Assembly (NCBI GenBank): GCA_043738625.1
Contig: JAYUFR010000091.1
Coordinates: 1 to 5,918 of the forward strand
Direction: 5' to 3'
Origin: JANYCD01 sp043738625
Lineage (GTDB): Bacteria > Pseudomonadota > Gammaproteobacteria > Burkholderiales > Rhodocyclaceae
Length of the DNA stretch: 5,918 bases
Positions within the stretch are counted from its first letter, which is position 1. Each line of letters begins with the position of its first letter. The translations under genes and the position numbers were made by a program. The notes beneath the pieces were generated by a model. That model ran no database searches, was not told where the DNA came from, and was given only the letters and a program-made list of their open reading frames with translations. Shown in pieces: positions 1 to 5,530 of the stretch.

Positions 1-630
1 ATGCCTGCGCTCTACATCGCCGACGGCCATCACCGTTCCGCCGCTGCATCGCGCGTCGCCGCGGCAAGGCGCAAAACCGGCGCCTCGGGCTCGGCCGCCG
101 ACTATTTTCTGGCAGTGATCTTTCCCCATCACCAGATGAAGATCATGGACTACAACCGCGTGGTCAAGGATTTGAACGGCCTGACCGAAGCCGACTTCCT
201 GGAGTGCGTCGGCGAATGTTTCGCTGTCGAATCCGCCGTATCCGCAGTGCACCCGGCTAAGCCCACGGAGTTCGGACTCTATCTTCCCGGGCGCTGGTTC
301 AAGCTGACCATCAAGCCTGAACTCGTGCCACACGTTGACCCGGTGGCGCGCCTCGACGTCAGCCTGCTCTCCGACTACCTGCTCGGCCCGGTGCTGGGCA
401 TTGCCGACCTGCGCCGCGACAAGCGCATCGATTTTGTCGGCGGCATTCGTGGCCTCAGCGAGTTGGAGAAGCGCGTCGACAGCGGTGAGATGGCCGTCGC
501 GTTCGCACTGCATGCGACGCGCATGGAAGATCTGATGGCGGTCGCCGATGCCGGCGAAGTCATGCCGCCCAAGTCAACCTGGTTCGAACCCAAGCTCGCC
601 GATGGCCTGGTGTCGCATGTGCTCGACTAA
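1..630 (+). CDS. DUF1015 family protein, 3' part (5' end outside window)
   Basis: The visible 209 residues carry the DUF1015 (COG4198) hallmark I-A-D-G-H-H-R at residues 6-12, followed by the alanine-rich helix typical of the family. They end in STWFEPKLADGLVSHVLD. Family members are usually about 400 residues, so roughly the N-terminal half is missing. The ATG at position 1 is probably an internal codon, because the reading frame is already inside the conserved core there. The biochemical role of DUF1015 is unknown; the family is often found near serine biosynthesis genes (serA, serC), but none is visible here. GC content is high (60% and 72% in two 60-base lines counted), unlike the gene that follows. 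Its final 57 bases recur in diverged form at 2142-2198, beyond the methyltransferase gene. Family assignment is firm; function is not known. Confidence 0.9.
   Translation: MPALYIADGHHRSAAASRVAAARRKTGASGSAADYFLAVIFPHHQMKIMDYNRVVKDLNGLTEADFLECVGECFAVESAVSAVHPAKPTEFGLYLPGRWFKLTIKPELVPHVDPVARLDVSLLSDYLLGPVLGIADLRRDKRIDFVGGIRGLSELEKRVDSGEMAVAFALHATRMEDLMAVADAGEVMPPKSTWFEPKLADGLVSHVLD
568..630 (+). repeat. 3'-end direct repeat, copy 1
   Basis: This is the last 63 bases of the DUF1015 gene. Bases 574-630 match 2142-2198 at 50 of 57 positions, including a 17-base perfect block (598-614 versus 2166-2182). Homology fades just upstream of 574. Together with copy 2 it brackets the FkbM methyltransferase gene. 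Confidence 0.85.
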
Positions 631-687
631 CTGATATTGGCGTCTGCATCCAGAGATTAATTTCATTTAAATGAGATTGTTCAATAC

Positions 688-2121
688 ATGACTTCCACTA
701 TCAATCTCATGCTGGTCGATGGAGTGCAAGTAGTCGTCCCCAACTCACTGAATCTGATTACGCCCTATGTTTTGCTGGAGCAGCAGGATTGGTTTGAAGA
801 CGAAATAAAGTTTCTGCGTCGCCTGCTGCAGCCAGGGCAGAAAGTGATTGACATCGGCGCCAACTATGGCGTTTATGCGCTGTCCATGGCCCAGACAGTG
901 GGACCGACAGGATGCGTATGGGCTTTCGAGCCGGCATCAGAAACCGCGAAACTGCTTGCGGAGGGAATCGGCGTCAATAGTTTTACCCAGATTGTTCTTG
1001 ACCGGAGCGCCCTTTCCAATACCTGTGGCACAGCGCAGCTATCCCTGAATCAGAACTCAGAACTAAATGCGCTTGTTCATGACATGCCGTCAACGATGGG
1101 CAGTGAAACTGTGTCCCTGGTGACCCTAGACGAATGCATGAAAAAATATGGCTGGCGGGATATTGCATTCCTGAAAATTGACGCCGAAGGAGAAGAAGCC
1201 AACATACTGAAGGGGGGAAATCAGTTTTTTGCCGAATTATCCCCACTTGTTCAGTACGAGGTAAAAGCAGGAGAAGACCTGCATTTGGAACTGGTGCATG
1301 GATTTACCACGCTTGGCTACAACTCCTACCGACTAATGCCAGGACTTGGCTTGCTTGTTCCTTTCGATGCGGAATCCAAACCAGATGGGTATCTGCTTAA
1401 TTTATTCTGCTGCAAACCTGATCGTGCCGCACAGCTTGCCACCAATGGATATTTGCTGGATTCTGCGGCCTGGCTTCCAGGAACAAGGGCTGAATGGCTT
1501 GATGAGATGTCAAAAAAAGGCAAGGATTCCACCATGTATCGCTGGCGTCACACTATTGCCACGTTGCCATATGGAGTTCAACTCACCAGCCTTTGGGAGC
1601 AGACCACGGCTATGGGGCGCAGCGCGGAAGTTGAAGATGCTTTATTTTTTTATGCGCTGAGTCGAGACACTACCCTATCTTCTACAGGGCGATTTGGTGC
1701 ATTGGAAACGAGTTTCAACCTGCTCAAAATATTGAGCGAGAAAGAACCTTCACATCTGCGCTTATCAAGCCTGGCTCGGGTGGCGCGAGACTATGGCGCC
1801 CGGTCACTCGCTGTAAATGCCCTCCAAAAGATGATCGCCTCCGTTGTCGAACATACTCAGGCGGATCCAGGTGAGCCATTCCTCCCGCCAGTGGAACGAT
1901 TCGACTCCATACCCCCGGGCGACGATTTTGATAACTGGATTGTGGCGGCTGCACTGGAGGAGATTGAGCGACTTGGATCATTTTCGTCTTTCTATACCGG
2001 GCCTGCCGCCCGGCAGCGTCTCGAAATGATTCGTGCTCTAGGGTTTGGCAGCGATGAAATGAAACGCCGCCTGGAATTATTGGAGAAGCGATTCGGACTT
2101 GCCGCGTCACAACTGCAATGA
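688..2121 (+). CDS. FkbM family SAM-dependent methyltransferase with long C-terminal extension
   Basis: The N-terminal ~240 residues form an FkbM methyltransferase domain. The SAM-binding motif I is VIDIGANYGVYAL (53-65), the acidic motif is FEP (80-82), and the later conserved block is LKIDAEGEE (162-170). Family members transfer a methyl group from S-adenosylmethionine, usually to a hydroxyl of a sugar or natural product, and many bacterial ones sit in surface-glycan loci. The substrate here cannot be read from sequence. Residues ~240-477 are a mostly helical extension with no domain I can name, ending in a charged helix near LGFGSDEMKRRLELLEKR. No signal peptide is visible, so the protein is probably cytoplasmic. 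The ATG at 688 has no good ribosome binding site, but the domain begins close after it. GC content is low: sampled 60-base lines gave 43-53%. The gene has no glycan neighbours and is flanked by direct repeats of the DUF1015 gene end, which suggests acquisition by transfer. Confidence 0.88.
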   Translation: MTSTINLMLVDGVQVVVPNSLNLITPYVLLEQQDWFEDEIKFLRRLLQPGQKVIDIGANYGVYALSMAQTVGPTGCVWAFEPASETAKLLAEGIGVNSFTQIVLDRSALSNTCGTAQLSLNQNSELNALVHDMPSTMGSETVSLVTLDECMKKYGWRDIAFLKIDAEGEEANILKGGNQFFAELSPLVQYEVKAGEDLHLELVHGFTTLGYNSYRLMPGLGLLVPFDAESKPDGYLLNLFCCKPDRAAQLATNGYLLDSAAWLPGTRAEWLDEMSKKGKDSTMYRWRHTIATLPYGVQLTSLWEQTTAMGRSAEVEDALFFYALSRDTTLSSTGRFGALETSFNLLKILSEKEPSHLRLSSLARVARDYGARSLAVNALQKMIASVVEHTQADPGEPFLPPVERFDSIPPGDDFDNWIVAAALEEIERLGSFSSFYTGPAARQRLEMIRALGFGSDEMKRRLELLEKRFGLAASQLQ

Positions 2122-2198
2122 GAAATTTCCGTTTTCCAGAATCGACCTGGGTCGACCCCAAGCTGGCCGATGGCCTGGTGTCCCACGTGCTCGACTGA
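2118..2198 (+). pseudogene. Detached second copy of the DUF1015 gene 3' end
   Basis: Bases 2136-2198 encode PESTWVDPKLADGLVSHVLD followed by TGA. From the serine on, 16 of 18 residues match the true C-terminus of the DUF1015 protein at 574-630. Five of the seven nucleotide differences are at third codon positions or in the stop codon and change no residue, so the two copies diverged as coding sequence, either here or in a donor. The rest of the gene is absent. By chance or otherwise, the frame is open from an ATG at 2118 that overlaps the methyltransferase stop (ATGA), giving a potential 26-residue peptide. I treat this as a gene remnant or recombination scar, not as a functional gene. Confidence 0.75.
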
Positions 2199-2218
2199 TC
2201 GAATGGATCCCGTCCTCT

Positions 2219-2247
2219 CGGGCACCGCCGGATTTCTGGTTTACACT
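2219..2247 (+). promoter_or_regulatory. Possible sigma70 promoter for the MAPEG gene
   Basis: TACACT at 2242-2247 matches four of six -10 consensus bases. A weak -35 (CGGGCA, 2219-2224, three of six) lies 17 bases upstream. The position, ~64 bases before the chosen start in a gene-free stretch, suits a promoter. The match is weak. Confidence 0.25.
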
Positions 2248-2310
2248 GCTAGCGCAGCAACGGCAAAGTCGTTACCAAAAACAAACAACTTATAAACGGA
2301 GAATATGCAC

Positions 2311-2718
2311 ATGACCGCAACGCTCACCTACGTCGTTTATTCGGCGATTCTGACCTGGATGTCGTACATCGTCGGCAGCACGATTCGCAACAAGCTGTGG
2401 ACGCTCAAAGGTTACATGATCGGCATGGGCAACCGTGATGATCGCGACACCACGGCGCCAGCAACGACGCTGTCGCGCCGCATCGATCGCGCCGCGACGA
2501 ACCAGATCGAGTCTTTTATCACCTTCGCCGCACTGGCGCTGACTGCGCATGCAGCCGGTGTTGACAACGAGCAGGTGGCAATGGGCGCGATGATTTATTT
2601 TTGGGCGCGCGTCGGCTACCTGCTGCTGTACTACGCCGGCGTTCCCTATGTGCGCACCCTGGTCTGGTTCGTCAGTGTCTGGGGGCAAATCATGATCATC
2701 AAGGTCTTGCTCCAGTAA
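2311..2718 (+). CDS. MAPEG family integral membrane protein
   Basis: This 135-residue protein has the length and layout of MAPEG proteins (membrane-associated proteins in eicosanoid and glutathione metabolism). A first membrane helix spans about residues 5-25. A polar loop leads to the conserved RAATNQIESF (60-69), which continues into a second helix (~68-83). Two more hydrophobic segments follow (~88-109 and ~116-134), with the signature arginine, tyrosine and glycine residues R100, Y103, Y108, G110 and R115. It should be an inner-membrane protein. Some relatives are glutathione transferases or peroxidases, but bacterial members of this type are mostly uncharacterised. I chose ATG 2311 over ATG 2305 because GGAGA at 2298-2302 is 8 bases from the former and only 2 from the latter. 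GC content returns to the high background here. It is the only rightward gene between the repeat remnant and the convergent hairpin. Confidence 0.85.
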   Translation: MTATLTYVVYSAILTWMSYIVGSTIRNKLWTLKGYMIGMGNRDDRDTTAPATTLSRRIDRAATNQIESFITFAALALTAHAAGVDNEQVAMGAMIYFWARVGYLLLYYAGVPYVRTLVWFVSVWGQIMIIKVLLQ

Positions 2719-2733
2719 TCAGCAAGCATGACA

Positions 2734-2789
2734 AGCCGGCTTCACGCGCACCCGTCCGGGTGTCTCCATCGACACGCGTGAAGCCGGCT
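2734..2789. terminator. Long hairpin between convergent genes, probable bidirectional terminator
   Basis: The 15-base arms AGCCGGCTTCACGCG (2734-2748) and CGCGTGAAGCCGGCT (2775-2789) are perfect inverted complements. Between them a second small hairpin forms from CACCC (2749-2753) and GGGTG (2758-2762). The structure lies between the MAPEG stop and the end of the leftward fusion gene, and its right arm includes the last base of that gene's stop codon. There is no clear U-tract on either side, so it is not a textbook intrinsic terminator. It could equally protect mRNA ends. Confidence 0.55.
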
Positions 2790-3691
2790 CAAGCCTTGTC
2801 CAGAGAACGTTGCATCAGCACGTGGGGAATCCCCGCCTCCATGAACGGCGCGCCTGTTTGCGCGAAACCGAGCCGTCGATAGAACTCCTCCGCTTGCGTC
2901 TGCGCATGCAGTACCAGATGTTGTTGCCCGGCGACCTGCGCCGATTCCAGCAAACGTTCCAGCAGCGCCCGACCCACGCCCTTGCCGCGCCAGTGAGGCA
3001 ATACCGCCATGCGGCCGATGTGGCCGTCGGGCAATAATCGACCGGTACCTACAGCTGCTCCCGTTGCGTCATAGACAACGACATGGCGTGACACAGCATC
3101 GTTCGCGTCCCACTCCAGCGCCACGGGGACTTTCTGTTCGTTGACGAAAACCTTTTCGCGCACTCGACGCGCATCCGCCGCGAGCGCGTTCCAGTCGCTC
3201 TCTTTCACCCGGTATTCAACGATGTCCACAGGCGTATATACCGGCACCTGATCGAAAAGTTCAACCACATCGCGGTTGTGCAGGCGGATGCAGCCGATCG
3301 AACCGGGTTTGCCCATTTCGGCGCTGTCCGGACTGCCGTGGATGTAGATATAGCGGCGCATGGTATCCACTGCACCGAGACGGTTGAAGCCCGGCTCGCG
3401 CCCTGAGAGCCAGAGGATGCGGGTCAACATCCAGTCGCGTCCGACATTCTGTTCGCCCAGTTGCGGCGTCCAGGTTTCGCCAGTGGGACGACGCTTTACG
3501 AACACGGTGTTTTCGGGCATGCCATCGCCGATCCTGGCACGGACGACATGGGCACCACGTGGCGTCTGGTAGCTGCCATAGACTTCTCCGGCGCCTTTGG
3601 TTGCCGTGGACACCCGATAGCGATGCAGCAGACGACCGTCGTCGGCAAACAGTTCCAGAGTCTGACCCGGCAAGCTGACGCGAATATGCAT
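2789..3691 (-). CDS. L,D-transpeptidase (YkuD)-GNAT acetyltransferase fusion protein
   Basis: The 300-residue protein has two domains. Residues 1-~160 are a YkuD-type L,D-transpeptidase domain: it starts MHIRVSLPGQTLELF and has the catalytic region Y-I-Y-I-H118-G-S, then S131-I-G-C134-I-R-L, with Cys134 as nucleophile and His118 sixteen residues before it. The usual His of S-H-G-C is Ile here. Residues ~161-300 are a GNAT acetyltransferase of the ElaA/YjcF-like type: VREKVFVNEQKVP (177-189), GRMAVLPHWRGKGVG (226-240, containing the acetyl-CoA loop R235-G-K-G-V-G240), and FYRRLGF (270-276). The domains join with no linker and no internal Met. There is no signal peptide, although active L,D-transpeptidases cross-link peptidoglycan in the periplasm and GNATs need cytoplasmic acetyl-CoA. 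The ATG directly follows the tadA stop codon (TGAATG), and no strong ribosome binding site is visible, so translation is probably coupled. Domain calls are firm; the physiological reaction is unknown. Confidence 0.88.
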   Translation of the reverse strand: MHIRVSLPGQTLELFADDGRLLHRYRVSTATKGAGEVYGSYQTPRGAHVVRARIGDGMPENTVFVKRRPTGETWTPQLGEQNVGRDWMLTRILWLSGREPGFNRLGAVDTMRRYIYIHGSPDSAEMGKPGSIGCIRLHNRDVVELFDQVPVYTPVDIVEYRVKESDWNALAADARRVREKVFVNEQKVPVALEWDANDAVSRHVVVYDATGAAVGTGRLLPDGHIGRMAVLPHWRGKGVGRALLERLLESAQVAGQQHLVLHAQTQAEEFYRRLGFAQTGAPFMEAGIPHVLMQRSLDKA

Positions 3692-4168
3692 TCAGGTTTG
3701 CAATGTCCGCGTGCGGCGGGCGGAGAAAAAACTGGATAGCAGACCGCCGCATTCCTCTTCCAGCAAGCCGCCGGCAACTTCGGTGTGATGATTGAGCCGG
3801 GTCTCGGCAAACAGATTGACTATGCTGCCGGCCGCACCAGTTTTGGGATCGCGGGCGCCAAACACCACGCGGCCGATGCGGGCGTGCATGATGGCACCGG
3901 CACACATCACGCAGGGCTCCAGCGTCACATAGAGTTCGCAACCCGGCAGGCGGTAATTGCCGAGGCGCGCGGCAGCGGCACGCAGCGCCATGATCTCGGC
4001 ATGGGCACTGGGGTCGTGGCCGAGGATGGGCTGGTTGAAGCCGCGGCCAATAATCTCTCCATCCTTGACCACCACTGCGCCCACCGGCACTTCGCCGCAA
4101 CTGCCGGCTTCACGCGCCAGCTCCAGTGCAGCTTGCATAAATTTCGGATTCATTCCGATATTATGCAA
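3692..4168 (-). CDS. tadA: tRNA-specific adenosine deaminase TadA
   Basis: TadA deaminates adenosine 34 of tRNA-Arg(ACG) to inosine in the cytoplasm, letting one tRNA read several CGN codons; it is usually essential. The zinc site is complete: H56-A-E58 (within AHAEIMAL) gives the first zinc ligand and the catalytic glutamate, and P85-C86-V-M-C89 gives the two cysteines. Other signatures are EVPVGAVVV (26-34), NYRLPG (71-76) and RIGRVVFGARDPKTGAAGS. At 158 residues it has normal TadA length. The start is uncertain. TTG at 4168 has a GGAAGG-like ribosome binding site 5 bases upstream. ATG at 4153 (residue 6) gives a closer fit to standard starts but has no well-spaced site. The stop abuts the start of the YkuD-GNAT gene, so both are likely one operon. 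The divergent YbjQ-like gene begins 44 bases away. Confidence 0.95.
   Translation of the reverse strand: MHNIGMNPKFMQAALELAREAGSCGEVPVGAVVVKDGEIIGRGFNQPILGHDPSAHAEIMALRAAAARLGNYRLPGCELYVTLEPCVMCAGAIMHARIGRVVFGARDPKTGAAGSIVNLFAETRLNHHTEVAGGLLEEECGGLLSSFFSARRTRTLQT
4159..4164 (+). promoter_or_regulatory. Possible -10 box for the YbjQ-like gene
   Basis: TATTAT matches five of six -10 bases and lies ~50 bases before the ATG at 4213, inside the first codons of tadA on the other strand. No good -35 is seen at 16-18 bases; TTGCAT at 4133-4138 is too far (20 bases). This is only suggestive. Confidence 0.22.
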
Positions 4169-4212
4169 CAGTGCCTTCCCCGACCGGACGGCAACCAGCG
4201 CAGGAGACGCAA

Positions 4213-4545
4213 ATGGTCAAGTACAACGTCACCACCGCCTTCGGGCTGCCCAATTTTCACGTTGTCAAATCACATGGCATCGTCCGCGGCATTACCGTGC
4301 GATCGCGCTCGGTGGTCGGCAATTTGTTCGCCGCCATCGAATCCCTGTTTGGCGGCAATATCACCCTGTATACCGAGTTGTGCGAGCGCGCCCGCAAAGA
4401 TGCTTACGAATTGATGCGCGAGCGCGCGATGCAATGCGGCGCCAACGCGATTATCGGTGTTCACTATGAGTCAAACGAAGTCATGGCCGGCATTACCGAG
4501 GTGCTGTGTTACGGCACTGCGGTAACGGTCGAGCCGGGGCAATAA
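4213..4545 (+). CDS. YbjQ/UPF0145 (DUF74) family protein
   Basis: This 110-residue cytoplasmic protein belongs to the YbjQ family, sometimes annotated as heavy-metal-binding domain proteins. The signs are the N-terminal beta strand VTTAFGLPNFHVVKSHGIV, the V-V-G-N-L-F-A-A-I region, a glycine pair before the helix carrying ARKDAYELM, and the diagnostic C-terminal G-A-N-A-I-I-G-V-H-Y followed by EVLCYGTAVTVE. Members form oligomeric rings; their real role is not established, and I see no cluster of Cys or His that would prove metal binding here. ATG 4213 was chosen over an upstream GTG at 4171 because AGGAGA (4202-4207) is 5 bases before it and family homology begins there. It is divergent from tadA, and the next gene follows 6 bases after its stop, so those two are probably co-transcribed. 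Confidence 0.85.
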   Translation: MVKYNVTTAFGLPNFHVVKSHGIVRGITVRSRSVVGNLFAAIESLFGGNITLYTELCERARKDAYELMRERAMQCGANAIIGVHYESNEVMAGITEVLCYGTAVTVEPGQ

Positions 4546-4551
4546 CACGCC

Positions 4552-4929
4552 ATGAAAAAAATACTTGCGCTCTCGCTGCTGGTGCTTTCGTGCTGCGCCA
4601 CTGCCGCCGAATTCAAGATCTCGAATGTCGGGCTCAGTGGCAATGAATTGAAGGAAATCTGCGACCGCTCGGAGCCCGAGTGTTTCTCCTACATCATCGG
4701 CGCAGTCGATGGTTTCGAAGTGGCATTCACGGTTTTTCTCGATGCACAAAAACGCAAGAACGTGTCGCTGGTGATCACGCCGTATTGCCTGCCGGAGGGA
4801 GTAACGCGACAGAAAGTATTCGACGTTGCAAAGCAATATCTCTACGACCATCCGGATCGCCGTGAGTTTGATGCTGCCTCAAACATTGTGGCAGGGCTGG
4901 CAAAAGCCTATCCCTGCCCGCAGCAGTAG
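4552..4929 (+). CDS. Rap1a/Tai-like secreted protein (immunity-protein fold)
   Basis: The 125-residue product starts with a Sec signal peptide (KK, then a leucine-rich core), with cleavage likely after the alanines near residue 19. The mature part follows the Rap1a/Tai pattern: a helix ending in C37, then C44 with F-S-Y-I-I-G-A-V-D-G (45-54), then P-Y-C79-L-P (77-81), V-T-R-Q-K-V (84-89), Y-L-Y-D-H-P (96-101) and a terminal Y-P-C122-P. Four cysteines in the mature part suit two disulphides in the periplasm. Named family members neutralise type VI secretion amidase effectors. No effector or secretion gene is visible here, so this is either an orphan immunity protein or a household relative with another role. 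Cys14 and Cys15 lie in a V-L-S-C context that is a poor lipobox. The gene lies 6 bases after the YbjQ-like gene and lacks its own strong ribosome binding site. Confidence 0.75.
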   Translation: MKKILALSLLVLSCCATAAEFKISNVGLSGNELKEICDRSEPECFSYIIGAVDGFEVAFTVFLDAQKRKNVSLVITPYCLPEGVTRQKVFDVAKQYLYDHPDRREFDAASNIVAGLAKAYPCPQQ

Positions 4930-4953
4930 CTATTACCACGGACCCAACTGCTG
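4921..4953. terminator. Weak inverted repeat between convergent genes
   Basis: CAGCAGT (4921-4927) and ACTGCTG (4947-4953) can pair across a 19-base loop in the 27-base gap between the Rap1a/Tai-like gene and the CBS gene. No U-tract follows on either strand. It could act as a shared terminator but is short. Confidence 0.2.
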
Positions 4954-4956
4954 GCA

Positions 4957-5397
4957 CTAGTACCGGCTGCCCGAGATGTAATGCTCCAGCTGGTCGATGA
5001 TGAATTGCTGTTCGCAGATAATGTCCTTCACCAGATCGCCAATGGAAAGAATGCCGATCAACTTTCCCTGATCCAGCACCGGCAGATGGCGTACCCGGTT
5101 ATCCGTCATCAAGGCCATGCATTCTTCGTTGGTCTGGGTGGGTTGAACGTACATCACATTGGCAGACATGATGTCGCCTACCGGTGTGCTCTTCGACGAA
5201 TGCCCCTTGAGTGCGATCTTGCGGGCATAGTCGCGCTCAGTGAAGATGCCGACGATCTTGTCCCCGTCTGTCACCAGCAACGCACCGATATTTTTTTCAC
5301 TCATCAACTTGATGGCTTCAAATACCGTTGTCGTCGGTGGAATCGAGAACACCGCCTGGGCGGGCTTGGCTTTAAGAACCTGGGCTACAGTTTTCAT
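4957..5397 (-). CDS. Two-CBS-domain protein
   Basis: The 146-residue protein is a stand-alone CBS pair (Bateman module). CBS1 runs about residues 17-62, with IGALLVTDGDKIVGIFTERD near its end. CBS2 runs about 80-125, with VRHLPVLDQGKLIGILSIGD. Each ends in the G-I-x-[ST]-x-x-D pattern whose Thr/Ser and Asp commonly contact the ribose and phosphate of adenosine nucleotides. A short C-terminal helix (129-140) follows. Such proteins sense AMP, ATP or related ligands and regulate partner proteins; no partner is encoded next to it. The start is secure: AGGAGG (5410 to 5405) lies 7 bases before the ATG, and a plausible promoter lies just upstream. It converges with the Rap1a/Tai-like gene and appears to be a single-gene unit. 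Confidence 0.92.
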   Translation of the reverse strand: MKTVAQVLKAKPAQAVFSIPPTTTVFEAIKLMSEKNIGALLVTDGDKIVGIFTERDYARKIALKGHSSKSTPVGDIMSANVMYVQPTQTNEECMALMTDNRVRHLPVLDQGKLIGILSIGDLVKDIICEQQFIIDQLEHYISGSRY

Positions 5398-5404
5398 GGG
5401 ATAC

Positions 5405-5410
5405 CCTCCT
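5405..5410 (-). promoter_or_regulatory. Strong ribosome binding site of the CBS gene
   Basis: Read on the minus strand this is AGGAGG, a full match to the anti-Shine-Dalgarno core, with a 7-base gap to the ATG at 5397. It is the best ribosome binding site in the window and suggests high translation. Confidence 0.85.
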
Positions 5411-5419
5411 CTAACATCC

Positions 5420-5448
5420 AGTTTAGGACGTTCCCCTGCTTTCGTCCA
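5420..5448 (-). promoter_or_regulatory. Probable sigma70-like promoter of the CBS gene
   Basis: On the minus strand a -35-like TGGACG (5448-5443, four of six) and a -10-like TAAACT (5425-5420, four of six) are separated by 17 bases. Transcription would begin about 15 bases before the gene's ribosome binding site. The spacer holds a small inverted repeat (GGACG 5426-5430 with CGTCC 5443-5447). Confidence 0.38.
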
Positions 5449-5460
5449 TCGCGATCACGA

Positions 5461-5483
5461 CTTCACTTTGTGCTTCACTTTGT
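5461..5483. repeat. 12-base-period tandem repeat upstream of the CBS promoter
   Basis: CTTCACTTTGT occurs at 5461-5471 and again at 5473-5483, with one base between. The pair starts 12 bases beyond the putative -35 of the CBS gene. It may be a two-half-site operator or a simple slippage duplication. Confidence 0.6.
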
Positions 5484-5497
5484 TTATGTGTAAAAGC

Positions 5498-5530
5498 AAA
5501 AAAACCCGCAGCGTCTTCAACTGTGCGGGG
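5498..5530 (-). terminator. Leftward intrinsic terminator
   Basis: On the minus strand, CCCGCA (5529-5524) pairs with TGCGGG (5510-5505) across a 13-base loop and is followed at once by seven T residues (5504-5498). This is the classic stem plus U-tract order and works only leftward. It would stop a transcript entering from the right, about 50 bases before the putative CBS promoter. No convincing gene lies upstream of it in the window. Confidence 0.7.

Noticed and set aside
631..687. Integrase, insertion sequence ends or tRNA at the left side of the FkbM insert
   Set aside because: The 57 bases are AT-rich but show no terminal inverted repeat, tRNA or recombinase gene; only the duplicated gene end supports insertion.
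3261..4414. Long frames overlapping tadA and the YkuD-GNAT gene in other frames
   Set aside because: They are low-complexity, Arg/His/Pro-rich shadows of two well-supported genes in GC-rich DNA.
4585..4610. Lipoprotein signal in the Rap1a/Tai-like protein
   Set aside because: Cys14-Cys15 follow V-L-S, which is a poor lipobox; an ordinary Sec signal peptide with cleavage near residue 19 fits better.
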